Source of the DNA: a bacterium
GTDB taxonomy: Bacteria > Elusimicrobiota > Elusimicrobia > UBA1565 > UBA9628
Direction of reading: 5' to 3'
DNA length: 64,000 nucleotides
NCBI GenBank assembly: GCA_021822495.1
Contig: JAKAQO010000001.1
Span: forward strand, 1-64,000
How positions within the stretch are numbered: the stretch's first letter is position 1; the number at the start of each line of letters is the position of its first letter. Positions 41,242 to 49,257 of the stretch are shown one piece after another. The position numbers were made by a program, and so were the translations under genes. The notes beneath the pieces are model-generated. The model worked only from the letters and a program-made list of their open reading frames with translations. It made no database searches and was not told where the DNA came from.

Positions 41242-42459
41242 CTATTGTAGCAATTTGCCGACGAAGAGAGGTAAAACCTTCGTCCCAAAGGCTGAAAAAG
41301 CCGTCAAGGAACACAAATTCGCGAGCAAACGAGAAAACGTATGGGGCCTTACTTGCATGGGGATTTTGACCGTAAAAACGCTTCCGCCCTGAGGCAAATT
41401 ATCCCCGAAAATACTCCCTTGAAGGGTTTCCACCGCTATTTTACAAAAGGCTAGACCAATACCCGTCCCGCCAATCCCGCTCAAAATCTCACGCGCGGAT
41501 CCCGTCGCATATTTCTTGAAAAGATTTTTCTTCACTGATTCGCTCAGCCCCGGGCCTTGATCTAAAACGGAAAAAACCGCCATAGGTCCCTCTTGTTGCC
41601 CGCGAATTTCCACAACACCGCCACTCGGAGAGAATTTGACGGCGTTAGAAACCAAATTAACCAGGACTCGTAAAAACAGGTTTTCGTCTGTATCCAATTC
41701 TCCTAGTCCTTTTTCGATATAGGCCATGATTTTAACCTGGCGCCTCAGGCAAACTCCCTCAAAGAGCTTTTCTATCTTGTCCAGGATATCGGCCAGCAAG
41801 AAACGGCTCGGTTGAATTTGGAGCCCTTGTTCTTCGTATCGGGAAAGGTCTAGAAGATTATTAACCATCAAAAGCATATAATTGGCGGATTCTCCGGCGT
41901 GGGCGAGCAACTGGGAAACCCGCTCATCGCTGACAAGTCCACGAGAATTGATGATATCCAAACTCCCCTTGATTGAGGCCAACGGCACCTTTAAATCATG
42001 GATGGTCATATCCAGCATATCCTGATGGACCCGGGAAACAATTTCCTCGTTCATCTCCTTTGAAGGATTGGATTTGATGGAATTTTTTAATGGAAGATGA
42101 ACATTGACGCGGGCAAGCAATTCTTCAATGACAAAAGGCTTCTGGATATAATCCTGGGCTCCGGCTTTAAAAGCGTCCAGCTTGCTTTGAATATCGCCGC
42201 GGGCAGTCAAAATAATAAAAGGAATAGGGTTGCCTTGAGATCGAAGGCGCTTCAGCACATCCAAGCCGCTTCCGTCTGGCAACCCTATGTCCGCGATGAT
42301 TAAGTCGGGACGAGACGAACTCAAGGCATCAAGAGCCTTAGACACGGAATCAGTGGGCAAAACCGAGAAATGCGCATAACCTAAAGACTTCTCAAGCAAG
42401 CTTAAGGTCTCCGGATCATCTTCAATGACAAGAATGATTCCGCCGGATTCCTCCACCAT
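41242..42459 (-). CDS. receiver-histidine kinase hybrid (no sensor domain)
   Basis: A 405-residue soluble protein. The N-terminal receiver has 'VIEDDPE', phospho-acceptor Asp57 ('LIIADIGLPDGSG') and 'YIQKPFVIEEL'. The kinase has H-box 'TIHDLKVPLASI' (His154), N-box 'LVNLVSNAVKFSP', G1 'DQGPGLSES' and G2 'GTGIGLAFCKIAVE'. The architecture is the same as the 2932-4071 protein, but it is linked here with acyl-CoA dehydrogenase and rnc genes. The last ~35 residues ('VRPHTFSRLLANLCSLTAFSAF') are an odd hydrophobic tail beyond the ATPase domain, perhaps a membrane-associating helix. Confidence 0.9.
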   Translation of the reverse strand: MVEESGGIILVIEDDPETLSLLEKSLGYAHFSVLPTDSVSKALDALSSSRPDLIIADIGLPDGSGLDVLKRLRSQGNPIPFIILTARGDIQSKLDAFKAGAQDYIQKPFVIEELLARVNVHLPLKNSIKSNPSKEMNEEIVSRVHQDMLDMTIHDLKVPLASIKGSLDIINSRGLVSDERVSQLLAHAGESANYMLLMVNNLLDLSRYEEQGLQIQPSRFLLADILDKIEKLFEGVCLRRQVKIMAYIEKGLGELDTDENLFLRVLVNLVSNAVKFSPSGGVVEIRGQQEGPMAVFSVLDQGPGLSESVKKNLFKKYATGSAREILSGIGGTGIGLAFCKIAVETLQGSIFGDNLPQGGSVFTVKIPMQVRPHTFSRLLANLCSLTAFSAFGTKVLPLFVGKLLQ

Positions 42460-42504
42460 ATTCTCTTTTCTCTCCGCAATCCACTTTTCGCTGATTGGCC
42501 GACC

Positions 42505-43749
42505 TTAAGCGAGAACCGCTTCCTTTTGCTTTGAAGCTGACTCCTTAATAATCATCATCGCGATTTCGTTGCGCTGAATTTGATTAGTGCCCTCGTAGAT
42601 TTGGGTGATTTTCGCGTCCCGCATGTATTTTTCAATCGGGAAATCCCGCATATACCCAATTCCGCCGCACATTTGGACGCAGTCGGTCGCCACCTTCATG
42701 GCGGTATCTGAGCAGAGAACCTTGCACATTCCAGATTCCTTCGTCCAGCGTTTCACGTTAAGCTTGTTCATCTCGTCATAGACGATGGTTTGATTCTGAA
42801 CCGCGGCATCTATCGCCGGCTGCATGGCCCTGTCCATCGCCTTGGCCGTCGAATAGAGAAGCGCGCGCCCGGCCTCAAGAGCGGTCGCGCAATCAGCCAA
42901 CATGTGTTGAATGGCCTGGAAACTGGCGATGGCTTGACCGAATTGTTTTCTGGCCCGCACATAGGACAAGGTCTCATCCAAAGCCCCTTGACCGATGCCC
43001 AAGGCCTGCGCCGCAACCCCCGGCCTGGACATATCAAAGGTGTTTTGAGCCACAAAAAGGCCATAGCCTTCTTTATAAAGGATGTTTGATTTCGGAATCT
43101 TGCAGTTGTTGAAGACGAGTTCATAGGTTGAAGAAGCCCGAATTCCCATCTTCTGCTCTTTTTTGCCGAAAGAAAACCCCGGGGTTCCTTTTTCAACCAC
43201 GAACGCCGTAATTCCGCGCGCGCCACGATTCGGATTGGTCGTCGCGAAAGTCGTGTAGATTTCGGCAGCGTTTCCGCTCGAGCAGAAATTCTTGATTCCA
43301 TTGACGATATAATGATCGCCTTCGAGTTTCGCCGAGCATTTAGTCGCGGTCGCGTCCGAACCGGCGCCCGGCTCGGTCAAGGCAAAAGCCCCCAGGCGTT
43401 TTCCCGAAGCCAAATCCGGAATCCATCTTTTTCTTTGCTCAGCATTGGCAAAAAGGAGAATCGGTATCGCGCAAAGCCCGGAAGCCGCCATGGACAGAGC
43501 GATTCCGCCGCAAGCGCGGGAAAGCTGCTCGACGACCAAGACAAAGTCCATCGTGCCGCCGCCCAAGCCCCCGTATTCCTGGGGAAGATAAACGCCGAAC
43601 AAATCCGCTTTTCTCATTTCCTCGATAATCGGCCACGGAAATTCTTCCGTCTGATCGTAGTGTTCGCGCACGGGACGAATTTTCTGCTGACCCAGTTGAT
43701 AAGCCAAGGACGCCACTTCCTGCTGTTGTTCGTTTAATTCGTAATCCAT
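42505..43749 (-). CDS. acyl-CoA dehydrogenase (short/medium-chain type)
   Basis: A 414-residue flavoenzyme making the alpha-beta double bond in acyl-CoA and handing electrons to ETF, which in turn may feed the FixCX proteins encoded 4 kb away. Signatures: 'GAFALTEPGAGSDATATKC', 'NGIKNFCSSGNAAEIY', 'MGIRASSTYELVF', 'RKQFGQAIASFQAIQHMLADC', 'CVQMCGGIGYMRDFPIEKYMRDAKI' and catalytic Glu in 'IYEGTNQIQR'. AAGGAG lies 6-7 bases before the ATG. Slightly longer than the typical 380. Chain length specificity cannot be decided. Confidence 0.95.
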   Translation of the reverse strand: MDYELNEQQQEVASLAYQLGQQKIRPVREHYDQTEEFPWPIIEEMRKADLFGVYLPQEYGGLGGGTMDFVLVVEQLSRACGGIALSMAASGLCAIPILLFANAEQRKRWIPDLASGKRLGAFALTEPGAGSDATATKCSAKLEGDHYIVNGIKNFCSSGNAAEIYTTFATTNPNRGARGITAFVVEKGTPGFSFGKKEQKMGIRASSTYELVFNNCKIPKSNILYKEGYGLFVAQNTFDMSRPGVAAQALGIGQGALDETLSYVRARKQFGQAIASFQAIQHMLADCATALEAGRALLYSTAKAMDRAMQPAIDAAVQNQTIVYDEMNKLNVKRWTKESGMCKVLCSDTAMKVATDCVQMCGGIGYMRDFPIEKYMRDAKITQIYEGTNQIQRNEIAMMIIKESASKQKEAVLA

Positions 43750-43758
43750 AATTTCTCC

Positions 43759-44514
43759 TTAGTGAGCTTTTTTAGAGCCCTCTCCTTTAATTAATTTTAA
43801 AGCTTCACGAGCGGCATTTTGCTCCGCCGCTTTTTTATTTTTGCCATGGCCATAACCGCGAATGGTTTCGCCAATAAGAACCGTCACCTCGAAAGTTTTA
43901 TCATGATCAGGCCCCACCATCTTGGTCACTTGATAGACCGGCATCATGCGCGATTTTTTTTGAGCGTATTCCTGTAGTTCGCTTTTGTAATCAAATTCTC
44001 CCTCGGAAGATTCCTGACCTATCTCAAGAAGACGATGAATAAATTTTTCAGCGGACGCATATCCACCGTCCAAATAAATCGCCCCGATCAAAGCCTCTAA
44101 AGCGTTTCCCAAAAGACTGGGCCTTGCGCGGCCTCCGGACTGCTCCTCGCCAACCCCCAAATAGAGATACGCGCCCAGGTTAATCCGCGCCGCCCAACGA
44201 GCCAAGCTTAGGCGGGAAACAATCCGCGATTTGCGTTTTGAGAGATGCCCCTCGTCTTCTTGAGAATATTCCTGATAGAGGCGATGAGCAACCACCGTGG
44301 AAAGAACGCTGTCTCCCAAAAACTCCAAGCGTTCATTGCAAACGCTGTTGCCCGACTCCGAAGCGTAGGAACGATGGGAAAGAGCTTCCTTAAGCAAATT
44401 CACGGAAGAAAAGCGATAACCGATAACCCCCTCTAAAGGAGGGTTATCGGTCGCATTCCCCTCGAAAGCGCCGCCCTTGGGGACAAGCGTCATTAGACCT
44501 CCGCCCGCCGACAT
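43759..44514 (-). CDS. rnc: ribonuclease III
   Basis: RNase III cuts double-stranded RNA, processing rRNA precursors and regulating mRNAs. The 251-residue product has 'GYRFSSVNLLKEALSHRSYA', the signature 'NERLEFLGDSVLS', the second acidic motif 'GNALEALIGAIYLDGG', and a C-terminal dsRNA-binding domain ('DYKSELQEYAQKKS', 'GYGHGKNKKAAEQNAAREAL'). It has about 25 extra N-terminal residues compared with many family members, and that extension is encoded by a strong RNA hairpin (44419-44451). It follows acpP by 12 bases. Confidence 0.96.
   Translation of the reverse strand: MSAGGGLMTLVPKGGAFEGNATDNPPLEGVIGYRFSSVNLLKEALSHRSYASESGNSVCNERLEFLGDSVLSTVVAHRLYQEYSQEDEGHLSKRKSRIVSRLSLARWAARINLGAYLYLGVGEEQSGGRARPSLLGNALEALIGAIYLDGGYASAEKFIHRLLEIGQESSEGEFDYKSELQEYAQKKSRMMPVYQVTKMVGPDHDKTFEVTVLIGETIRGYGHGKNKKAAEQNAAREALKLIKGEGSKKAH
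44419..44451 (-). other. strong RNA hairpin in the early coding region of rnc
   Basis: ACCGATAACCC (44419-44429) and GGGTTATCGGT (44441-44451) are perfect 11-base inverted repeats; three more pairs form inside with a one-base bulge and a four-base loop. In the mRNA this gives a roughly 14-bp stem encoding 'TDNPPLEGVIG' of RNase III. RNase III genes are known to be autoregulated through stem cleavage in their own leader (E. coli), so this could be a self-cleavage site, although it lies in the coding region. It may also be an inserted palindrome. Confidence 0.65.
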
Positions 44515-44526
44515 TGGGCGAAACCG

Positions 44527-44781
44527 CTATTTCTTCGCGTGCGCCGTGACGTAGTCTATGGCTTGGCCAACGGTCTGAATCTTCTCGGCTTGATCGTCGG
44601 GAATCTCGGTGTCAAACTCTTCTTCAAGCGCCATGACCAACTCGACGGTATCCAAAGAATCCGCGCCCAAATCGTTGACGAAATGAGCTTGGGGATTGAC
44701 TTCTCCCGGATCCACGCCCAATTGCTCAACGATAATTTTCTTTACGCGATCGCTAATGCTGCCGCTTGCTGTCTCAGTCAT
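44527..44781 (-). CDS. acpP: acyl carrier protein
   Basis: AcpP carries growing fatty acyl chains on a phosphopantetheine arm. The 84-residue acidic product has the attachment motif '[19 protein letters not shown]' with Ser42, plus '[13 protein letters not shown]' as helix I. GGGGG lies 5-6 bases before the ATG. It follows fabG by 16 bases and precedes rnc, the standard order, but fabF, usually between acpP and rnc, is missing. Confidence 0.98.
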   Translation of the reverse strand: MTETASGSISDRVKKIIVEQLGVDPGEVNPQAHFVNDLGADSLDTVELVMALEEEFDTEIPDDQAEKIQTVGQAIDYVTAHAKK

Positions 44782-44797
44782 GTTTCCCCCTGTTTTT

Positions 44798-45583
44798 TTA
44801 CATGTACCCGCCGCCGTTCACATTCAGAACGTGGCCGGTAATATACGACGAATCCTCTGACGCCAAGAATAAAACGGCCTTGGCGATTTCAATGGGTTCT
44901 CCAATGCGTCCTAGAAGGATGCCGGATAAAAATTTTTGCTTTTCCGCCTCCGGCACCATATCGGTCATGCGGGTCTTGACAAACCCGGGCGCCACGGCGT
45001 TGCACAAAATATTGCGGGAAGCGAATTCTCTCGCGCAAGACTTGGTAAAGGAAATGAGACCTCCCTTAGAAGCCGCGTAATTGGCCTGCCCGGCGTTTCC
45101 TTCCTCTCCAATGACAGACGCAATATTCACGATACGCCCATAGTGGGCTTTAAGCATCGGGCGAATGGCGGCCTTCGTAAAATTAAAGGGACCTTTCAGA
45201 TTGATGCTGAGAACCAAATCCCAATCCGCATCGGACATCCTCATCAACAAATTATCCCGGGTGACGCCGGCGTTATTGATTAAAATGTCAATTTTTCCAA
45301 ACTTAGCCACCGTTTCTTTAACCACTTCCTCGCAAGACTCAAATTTGGTCACATCACAAGCCATTCCCAACGCCGTAAAACCTTGGGAGTTAAGGCCTTG
45401 GGCGGCGCCCGAAACTTTTTGAGCATCCACGTCGACCAAAACCACCTTGGCTCCTTCTCTTGAGAAAAGCTCCGCAATCGCTAGTCCAATGCCTTGGGCC
45501 GAGCCGGTCACAATCGCCACGCGATCCTTAAGCCTTTGATACGCCGCAACTGAAGATTGATTTGCCGCCATTGTCGTTTCCAT
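44798..45583 (-). CDS. fabG: 3-oxoacyl-ACP reductase FabG
   Basis: FabG reduces 3-oxoacyl-ACP with NADPH in fatty acid elongation. The 261-residue SDR has the Rossmann motif '[16 protein letters not shown]', '[15 protein letters not shown]', catalytic Ser in '[14 protein letters not shown]', 'YAASKGG' and '[12 protein letters not shown]', and ends '[12 protein letters not shown]' as FabG does. AGGGAG precedes the ATG; a few extra N-terminal residues suggest a downstream start is possible. Linkage to acpP supports FabG over other SDRs. Confidence 0.95.
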   Translation of the reverse strand: METTMAANQSSVAAYQRLKDRVAIVTGSAQGIGLAIAELFSREGAKVVLVDVDAQKVSGAAQGLNSQGFTALGMACDVTKFESCEEVVKETVAKFGKIDILINNAGVTRDNLLMRMSDADWDLVLSINLKGPFNFTKAAIRPMLKAHYGRIVNIASVIGEEGNAGQANYAASKGGLISFTKSCAREFASRNILCNAVAPGFVKTRMTDMVPEAEKQKFLSGILLGRIGEPIEIAKAVLFLASEDSSYITGHVLNVNGGGYM

Positions 45584-45670
45584 AACTAACTCCCTTAAAG
45601 TGATATTGCAAAATTAAAAAAGCGTTTGCAACACTCTTGTCCCGTTTCCAGAACACATCCTAAAAATAGA

Positions 45671-45676
45671 TATACT
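45671..45676 (+). promoter_or_regulatory. -10 hexamer before the CbiX-like gene
   Basis: TATACT lies 8 bases before the ATG at 45685 within an AT-rich stretch, with no ribosome-binding site. No clear -35 is seen. Consistent with a nearly leaderless mRNA. Confidence 0.45.
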
Positions 45677-45684
45677 ATATTGCT

Positions 45685-46188
45685 ATGAAGAAATACACAA
45701 TCCTAGTCGGACACGGCGCCGTGCCCAAGGACGCCCCCAAATCCTTGGTGGAAGAATTTAAGCGTCTTGAGCGCGTTTCTCCAAACTCTCCTGAATTGCG
45801 GGAAGCCGACCGCAAGCTTCGCGCTTGGCCCAGAAATTCCGAAACCGATCCTTATAAAGAAGGCCTTGAACGAATCGCGGCTTCTCTCCAAAAACAAATG
45901 TCTGATCACGTGGTCATTGAGGCCTATAACGAATTTTGCTCTCCAAGCCTCGAAGAAGCGCTGGATTTTGCCGCTCAAAAAAATGCGGACAGCATCACCG
46001 TCATTCCAACCATGTTTACCCGCGGGGGCATTCACAGCGAAACGGAAATCCCAGACATCATCAGCAAATTTTCAAAAACCCACCCCGATATTTCGACCAA
46101 TTACGTCTGGCCTTTCAACCTAAACGTTATCGCCCAAATGCTGGCCGAAGAAGTTGTTCGCGTCGAAAAATCAACTGTTTCTTCCTAG
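45685..46188 (+). CDS. CbiX/SirB-like chelatase-fold protein
   Basis: A 167-residue single-domain member of the CbiX family, whose known members insert Co or Fe into sirohydrochlorin or, as paralogues, nickel. It shows 'ILVGHGAVPKDAPK' at the N-terminus, 'VIEAYNEFCSPSLEEALDFA' and 'ITVIPTMFTRGGIHSETEIPDII', where His in 'GGIHSETEIP' matches the family metal-binding site and Glu is retained. No cobalamin or sirohaem genes are nearby, so the metal and substrate are open. About 20-30 residues near 25-55 are extra compared with short CbiX. Confidence 0.75.
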   Translation: MKKYTILVGHGAVPKDAPKSLVEEFKRLERVSPNSPELREADRKLRAWPRNSETDPYKEGLERIAASLQKQMSDHVVIEAYNEFCSPSLEEALDFAAQKNADSITVIPTMFTRGGIHSETEIPDIISKFSKTHPDISTNYVWPFNLNVIAQMLAEEVVRVEKSTVSS

Positions 46189-46205
46189 GGCTTTCGCACG
46201 CTCAA

Positions 46206-48041
46206 ATGGAGAAGCCGACCCTCCTTTATGATGGCGACTGTTACTTTTGCCGCGGCTGGGTCAATCGCTGGAAAGCAACCTCCGGCCATGCCGTTGAATT
46301 TCGCGCCTCTCAGGAAGCCGGCCATTTATTTTCCAACATTCCAGATGAGGAACTAAAAACCGCCGTCCAACTCATCGACTCCACCAAAAGATACTCCGGC
46401 GCGGAAGCCGTTTTTAAAACCCTCGCCTACGGAGGAAAAACCTGTCCCTTTTTTTTGTATCAGAAACTCCCGTTTTTCAAAACCTTCAGCGAAGCCTTTT
46501 ACCGCTTTGTCGCCTCTCGCCGCGCTTTTTTTTCAAAGCTGACCCGGCTTTTCTGGGGAGCGCATTTAGAAAAACCAAGATACGCTTTTGCCTCTTGGGT
46601 TTTTATGCGCTTAGTCGGGCTCTCGTATTTTTTCGCTTTTGGGGCGTTGGTTTTTCAGTGGAAAGGTTTGTGGGGACATCAGGGAATATTGCCCGCCCAA
46701 CTTTATCTCGATGCGCTCAAGTCTCATTTCGGATCTAAAGCTTATTTTCTCTCGCCCACTCTTTGCTGGGCGTTTAAGTCTGACGCATTTTTAGGATTTA
46801 TGGCGTGGAGCGGAACCTTTTGTTCCTTATTAATAGTCTTGGGAATCGCGGAAGGCCCTTTGACTCTACTCTGCTGGCTTCTTTATCTTTCTCTCGTCTC
46901 AGCGGGACAGGATTTTTTGAGTTTCCAATGGGACATCTTGCTTTTGGAAATCGGTCTCATCAGCTTTTGGACGCTTCCCTGGAAACTTTGGCGAGGTTTT
47001 GAAATTGAAGAACCCCGACTCGTCGCGCGAATACTTCTTTTTTTTCTCCTTTTTAAACTTTTCTTTGAATCGGGACTTGTTAAGATTTTAAGCGGAGACC
47101 CTCACTGGCGCAATTTCACGGCGCTTTTTTACCATTTTCAAACCCAGCCTCTCCCAACCTGGATTGGTTGGTGGGCGGCTCAAAGCCCCAACTGGTTTCT
47201 CAAGATTTCTACAGCCGCTACTCTGGCCATCGAGCTCATCGCGCCTTTGCTGCTTTTTTTCCCCCGCCGCGCCAAGATGTTAGGCGCTATACTCATGATT
47301 TTTCTTCAAAGTCTTATCGCCCTGACCGGAAATTACGGCTTTTTCAATTTACTGACGATTTCTCTTTGCGTTCTTTGTTTCGACGATTTTTTCTTTCAGG
47401 ATTTTTTCAGGAAATGGTTTTCAAAATTTAATCTTGACACCGAGACAAAGCCGCTAAACCGCTTCAAACGCCATCTCATTTTTTCTTTTGCAGGTCTTTG
47501 GGGAATTCTCTCTTTATCCCAGCTTATGGCCATGATCATTCCCCAAACCATTCCGAGGCCTCTTGAGAATTTAGACGCCGTTCTAAGCCCGCTTCACATC
47601 GCCAGTTCCTACGGTCCTTTCGCTGTGATGACCACCCATCGCTATGAAATCGTTATTCAAGGAAGCGAGGACGGAGTTTCTTGGGAAGATTATTATTTTA
47701 AGTGGAAGCCTCAAGACCTCGGACGCGCGCCTTCTTTTGTCGAACCCTATCAGCCTCGGCTTGACTGGCAAATGTGGTTTGCCGCCCTTGAGCCCTATCA
47801 AAGGCGTTCCTGGTTCACCGCTTTTCTCGTCCGGTTGCTTGAGGGTTCTCCCAGCGTTTTGTCTCTTTTAAGAAATAATCCTTTTGAGCAAAATCCTCCC
47901 AAATACGTGCGCGCTCTTTTTTATGAGTATCAGTTTACTTCGCCCGCAGCACGCCGCTTAAACGGGCATTGGTGGAAACGCGAATTTCAAGGGTCCTATT
48001 GCCCTATTCTTGCCCTCAAAGGAAATCGAAATGGCGCTTAA
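46206..48041 (+). CDS. fusion of a DCC thiol-oxidoreductase domain with a lipase-maturation-factor-like membrane protein
   Basis: A 611-residue protein. Residues 1-120 are a DUF393/DCC domain ('LLYDGDCYFCRGWVNRW', CxxC-type site), followed by an LMF1-like membrane protein: several hydrophobic helices from about 145 to 460 ('AGQDFLSFQWDILLLEIGLI', 'DPHWRNFTALFYHFQTQPLP', 'IALTGNYGFFNLLTISLCVL') and a soluble C-terminal domain ('YEIVIQGSEDGVSWEDYYFKWKP'). LMF1 helps disulfide-rich lipases fold in the eukaryotic ER. A disulfide-active N-terminal domain fits a redox-folding role, which is inference. The track start at 45936 lies inside the CbiX gene; ATG 46206 is supported by the domain boundary. 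Confidence 0.85.
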   Translation: MEKPTLLYDGDCYFCRGWVNRWKATSGHAVEFRASQEAGHLFSNIPDEELKTAVQLIDSTKRYSGAEAVFKTLAYGGKTCPFFLYQKLPFFKTFSEAFYRFVASRRAFFSKLTRLFWGAHLEKPRYAFASWVFMRLVGLSYFFAFGALVFQWKGLWGHQGILPAQLYLDALKSHFGSKAYFLSPTLCWAFKSDAFLGFMAWSGTFCSLLIVLGIAEGPLTLLCWLLYLSLVSAGQDFLSFQWDILLLEIGLISFWTLPWKLWRGFEIEEPRLVARILLFFLLFKLFFESGLVKILSGDPHWRNFTALFYHFQTQPLPTWIGWWAAQSPNWFLKISTAATLAIELIAPLLLFFPRRAKMLGAILMIFLQSLIALTGNYGFFNLLTISLCVLCFDDFFFQDFFRKWFSKFNLDTETKPLNRFKRHLIFSFAGLWGILSLSQLMAMIIPQTIPRPLENLDAVLSPLHIASSYGPFAVMTTHRYEIVIQGSEDGVSWEDYYFKWKPQDLGRAPSFVEPYQPRLDWQMWFAALEPYQRRSWFTAFLVRLLEGSPSVLSLLRNNPFEQNPPKYVRALFYEYQFTSPAARRLNGHWWKREFQGSYCPILALKGNRNGA

Positions 48042-48807
48042 AAGAATTCTCATCACCGGGGCTTCTTCCGGAATTGGCCGCGAAATGGCCCTTCTTCTCG
48101 CAAAAGAAAAACATCAAATTGCCATCACAGGCCGGAGAGAAGAAGCTTTGCGGGAAACCGCTGAACAAATTGAACAAGCGGGCGGAAAAGCTTTGGTCTT
48201 AGTTGGAGACACAACCGACCCCAAAATCGTCGCCCGACATTACGGCGAGATTAAAGACCAATGGGGAGGGCTTGATTGGGCCATTCTGAATGCCGGCATC
48301 AGTCTCAGAAACGATGGAACAGAATTTTCCGCCGCAATCTATAAAAAAACTTTTGAGACCAATGTTTTTGGCGCCGCCTATTGGCTTGAAGCCATTATCC
48401 CCGACATGGTCAAGGCTCAAAGCGGGACCATCGCGGGCATCGCAAGTTTAGCGGGTTTTGTCGGGCTTCCGCGCTCGGGAGCGTACTCTTCAAGTAAATC
48501 CGCCTTGATGGTCCTTTTGGAATCTTTGCGAGTCGATCTCGCCGCGTCAAAAATTTCCGTCGTGACTATTTGCCCAGGATTTATCAAAAGCGAGATGACC
48601 GATAAAAACGACCCCCGGGACATGGTTTTTGTTTTAGACGCCGAAACCGGCGCAAAAAAAATCATCCAAGCGATCGAAAAGAAAAAACGCTTGTTTTATT
48701 TTCCCTGGCCGCTGGCCATTCCCATGACCTGGATTTTGCCCAATCTCCCAAGAGGCGTTTATGATTTCATCGCCCGACGCGCGCTCAAGAGACGTCTTAA
48801 AAAATGA
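48031..48807 (+). CDS. short-chain dehydrogenase/reductase
   Basis: A 258-residue classical SDR: 'LITGASSGIGREMALLLAK' NAD(P) motif, 'NAGISLRNDG', Ser in 'GIASLAGFVG', 'YSSSKSAL' catalytic Tyr/Lys and 'CPGFIKSEMTDK'. The C-terminus ('LFYFPWPLAIPMTWILPNLP', 'DFIARR') is the hydrophobic tail of DltE/YqjQ-like membrane-associated SDRs acting on lipidic substrates. The track start (TTG 48010) lacks a signal; ATG 48031 has AAGGAAA upstream and overlaps the previous gene by 11 bases. Confidence 0.9.
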   Translation: MALKRILITGASSGIGREMALLLAKEKHQIAITGRREEALRETAEQIEQAGGKALVLVGDTTDPKIVARHYGEIKDQWGGLDWAILNAGISLRNDGTEFSAAIYKKTFETNVFGAAYWLEAIIPDMVKAQSGTIAGIASLAGFVGLPRSGAYSSSKSALMVLLESLRVDLAASKISVVTICPGFIKSEMTDKNDPRDMVFVLDAETGAKKIIQAIEKKKRLFYFPWPLAIPMTWILPNLPRGVYDFIARRALKRRLKK

Positions 48808-48820
48808 GCTTAAATTTCCC

Positions 48821-48849
48821 TTGCAAAAATTCCCGGGGCCTGCTATAGT
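48821..48849 (+). promoter_or_regulatory. sigma-70 promoter of the copper/silver efflux operon
   Basis: TTGCAA (48821-48826), a perfect 17-base spacer and TATAGT (48844-48849) with an extended TGC before it. The ATG at 48856 begins 6 bases after the -10, so the transcript would start on or next to the start codon. The spacer is GC-rich (CCCGGGG), but I see no clear MerR- or CopY-type operator. Confidence 0.7.
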
Positions 48850-48855
48850 GTAGAT

Positions 48856-49194
48856 ATGAGGAGTTTAACGCGCGGGCTTGTCGCGCTGGTTTTTCTGGCT
48901 GGTTTTTGTCCGCGTCCGGTTTCCGCCGCCTGCGCCCAAATGCCTTGTTGCGCGGGACATACGACCCACAAAATTCCTACTCACGCGAAATCCTGCCATT
49001 TTAAAAATTTACCGGCCACTTTTGGTATTAACTCTTCTTTTTCCTCGCCAAATCCGAAAAACAACTTGGCTTTCACCTCAACGATTTCATCCCTCATTGA
49101 TTTATCTGCCTCTTCCAGTCAAACGCGAACATTCTTGCCGATAGGCCCACCTAGAGACTTTGAATCTCTCGGTCGTTCCCCGCCTCTCGCCTAA
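48856..49194 (+). CDS. small exported Cys/His-rich protein leading the efflux operon
   Basis: A 112-residue protein of unknown family. It has a signal peptide (1-24, 'GLVALVFLAGFCPRPVSAA'), then a short Cys/His cluster ('CAQMPCCAGHTTHKIPTHAKSCH') that could bind Cu(I) or Ag(I), followed by a Ser/Thr/Pro-rich tail. It is the first gene after the operon promoter and lies 63 bases before the TolC-like gene, so a periplasmic metal buffer or sensor is plausible but unproven. Reading frame conservation outside this window has not been tested. Confidence 0.55.
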   Translation: MRSLTRGLVALVFLAGFCPRPVSAACAQMPCCAGHTTHKIPTHAKSCHFKNLPATFGINSSFSSPNPKNNLAFTSTISSLIDLSASSSQTRTFLPIGPPRDFESLGRSPPLA

Positions 49195-49257
49195 GCCGTC
49201 CTTCACTTAATTCCGTCTTTTATTTCATCTATTGTTTCGTTCGCTTAAGGAGAAAAT

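Noticed and set aside
45584-45684. Riboswitch upstream of fabG or the CbiX-like gene
   Set aside because: The 101-base gap is AT-rich and shows no recognisable conserved riboswitch core such as the cobalamin box.
45936-46205. 90-codon extension before the DCC domain
   Set aside because: It overlaps the CbiX-like gene in another frame and has no domain; the DCC motif begins a few residues after ATG 46206.
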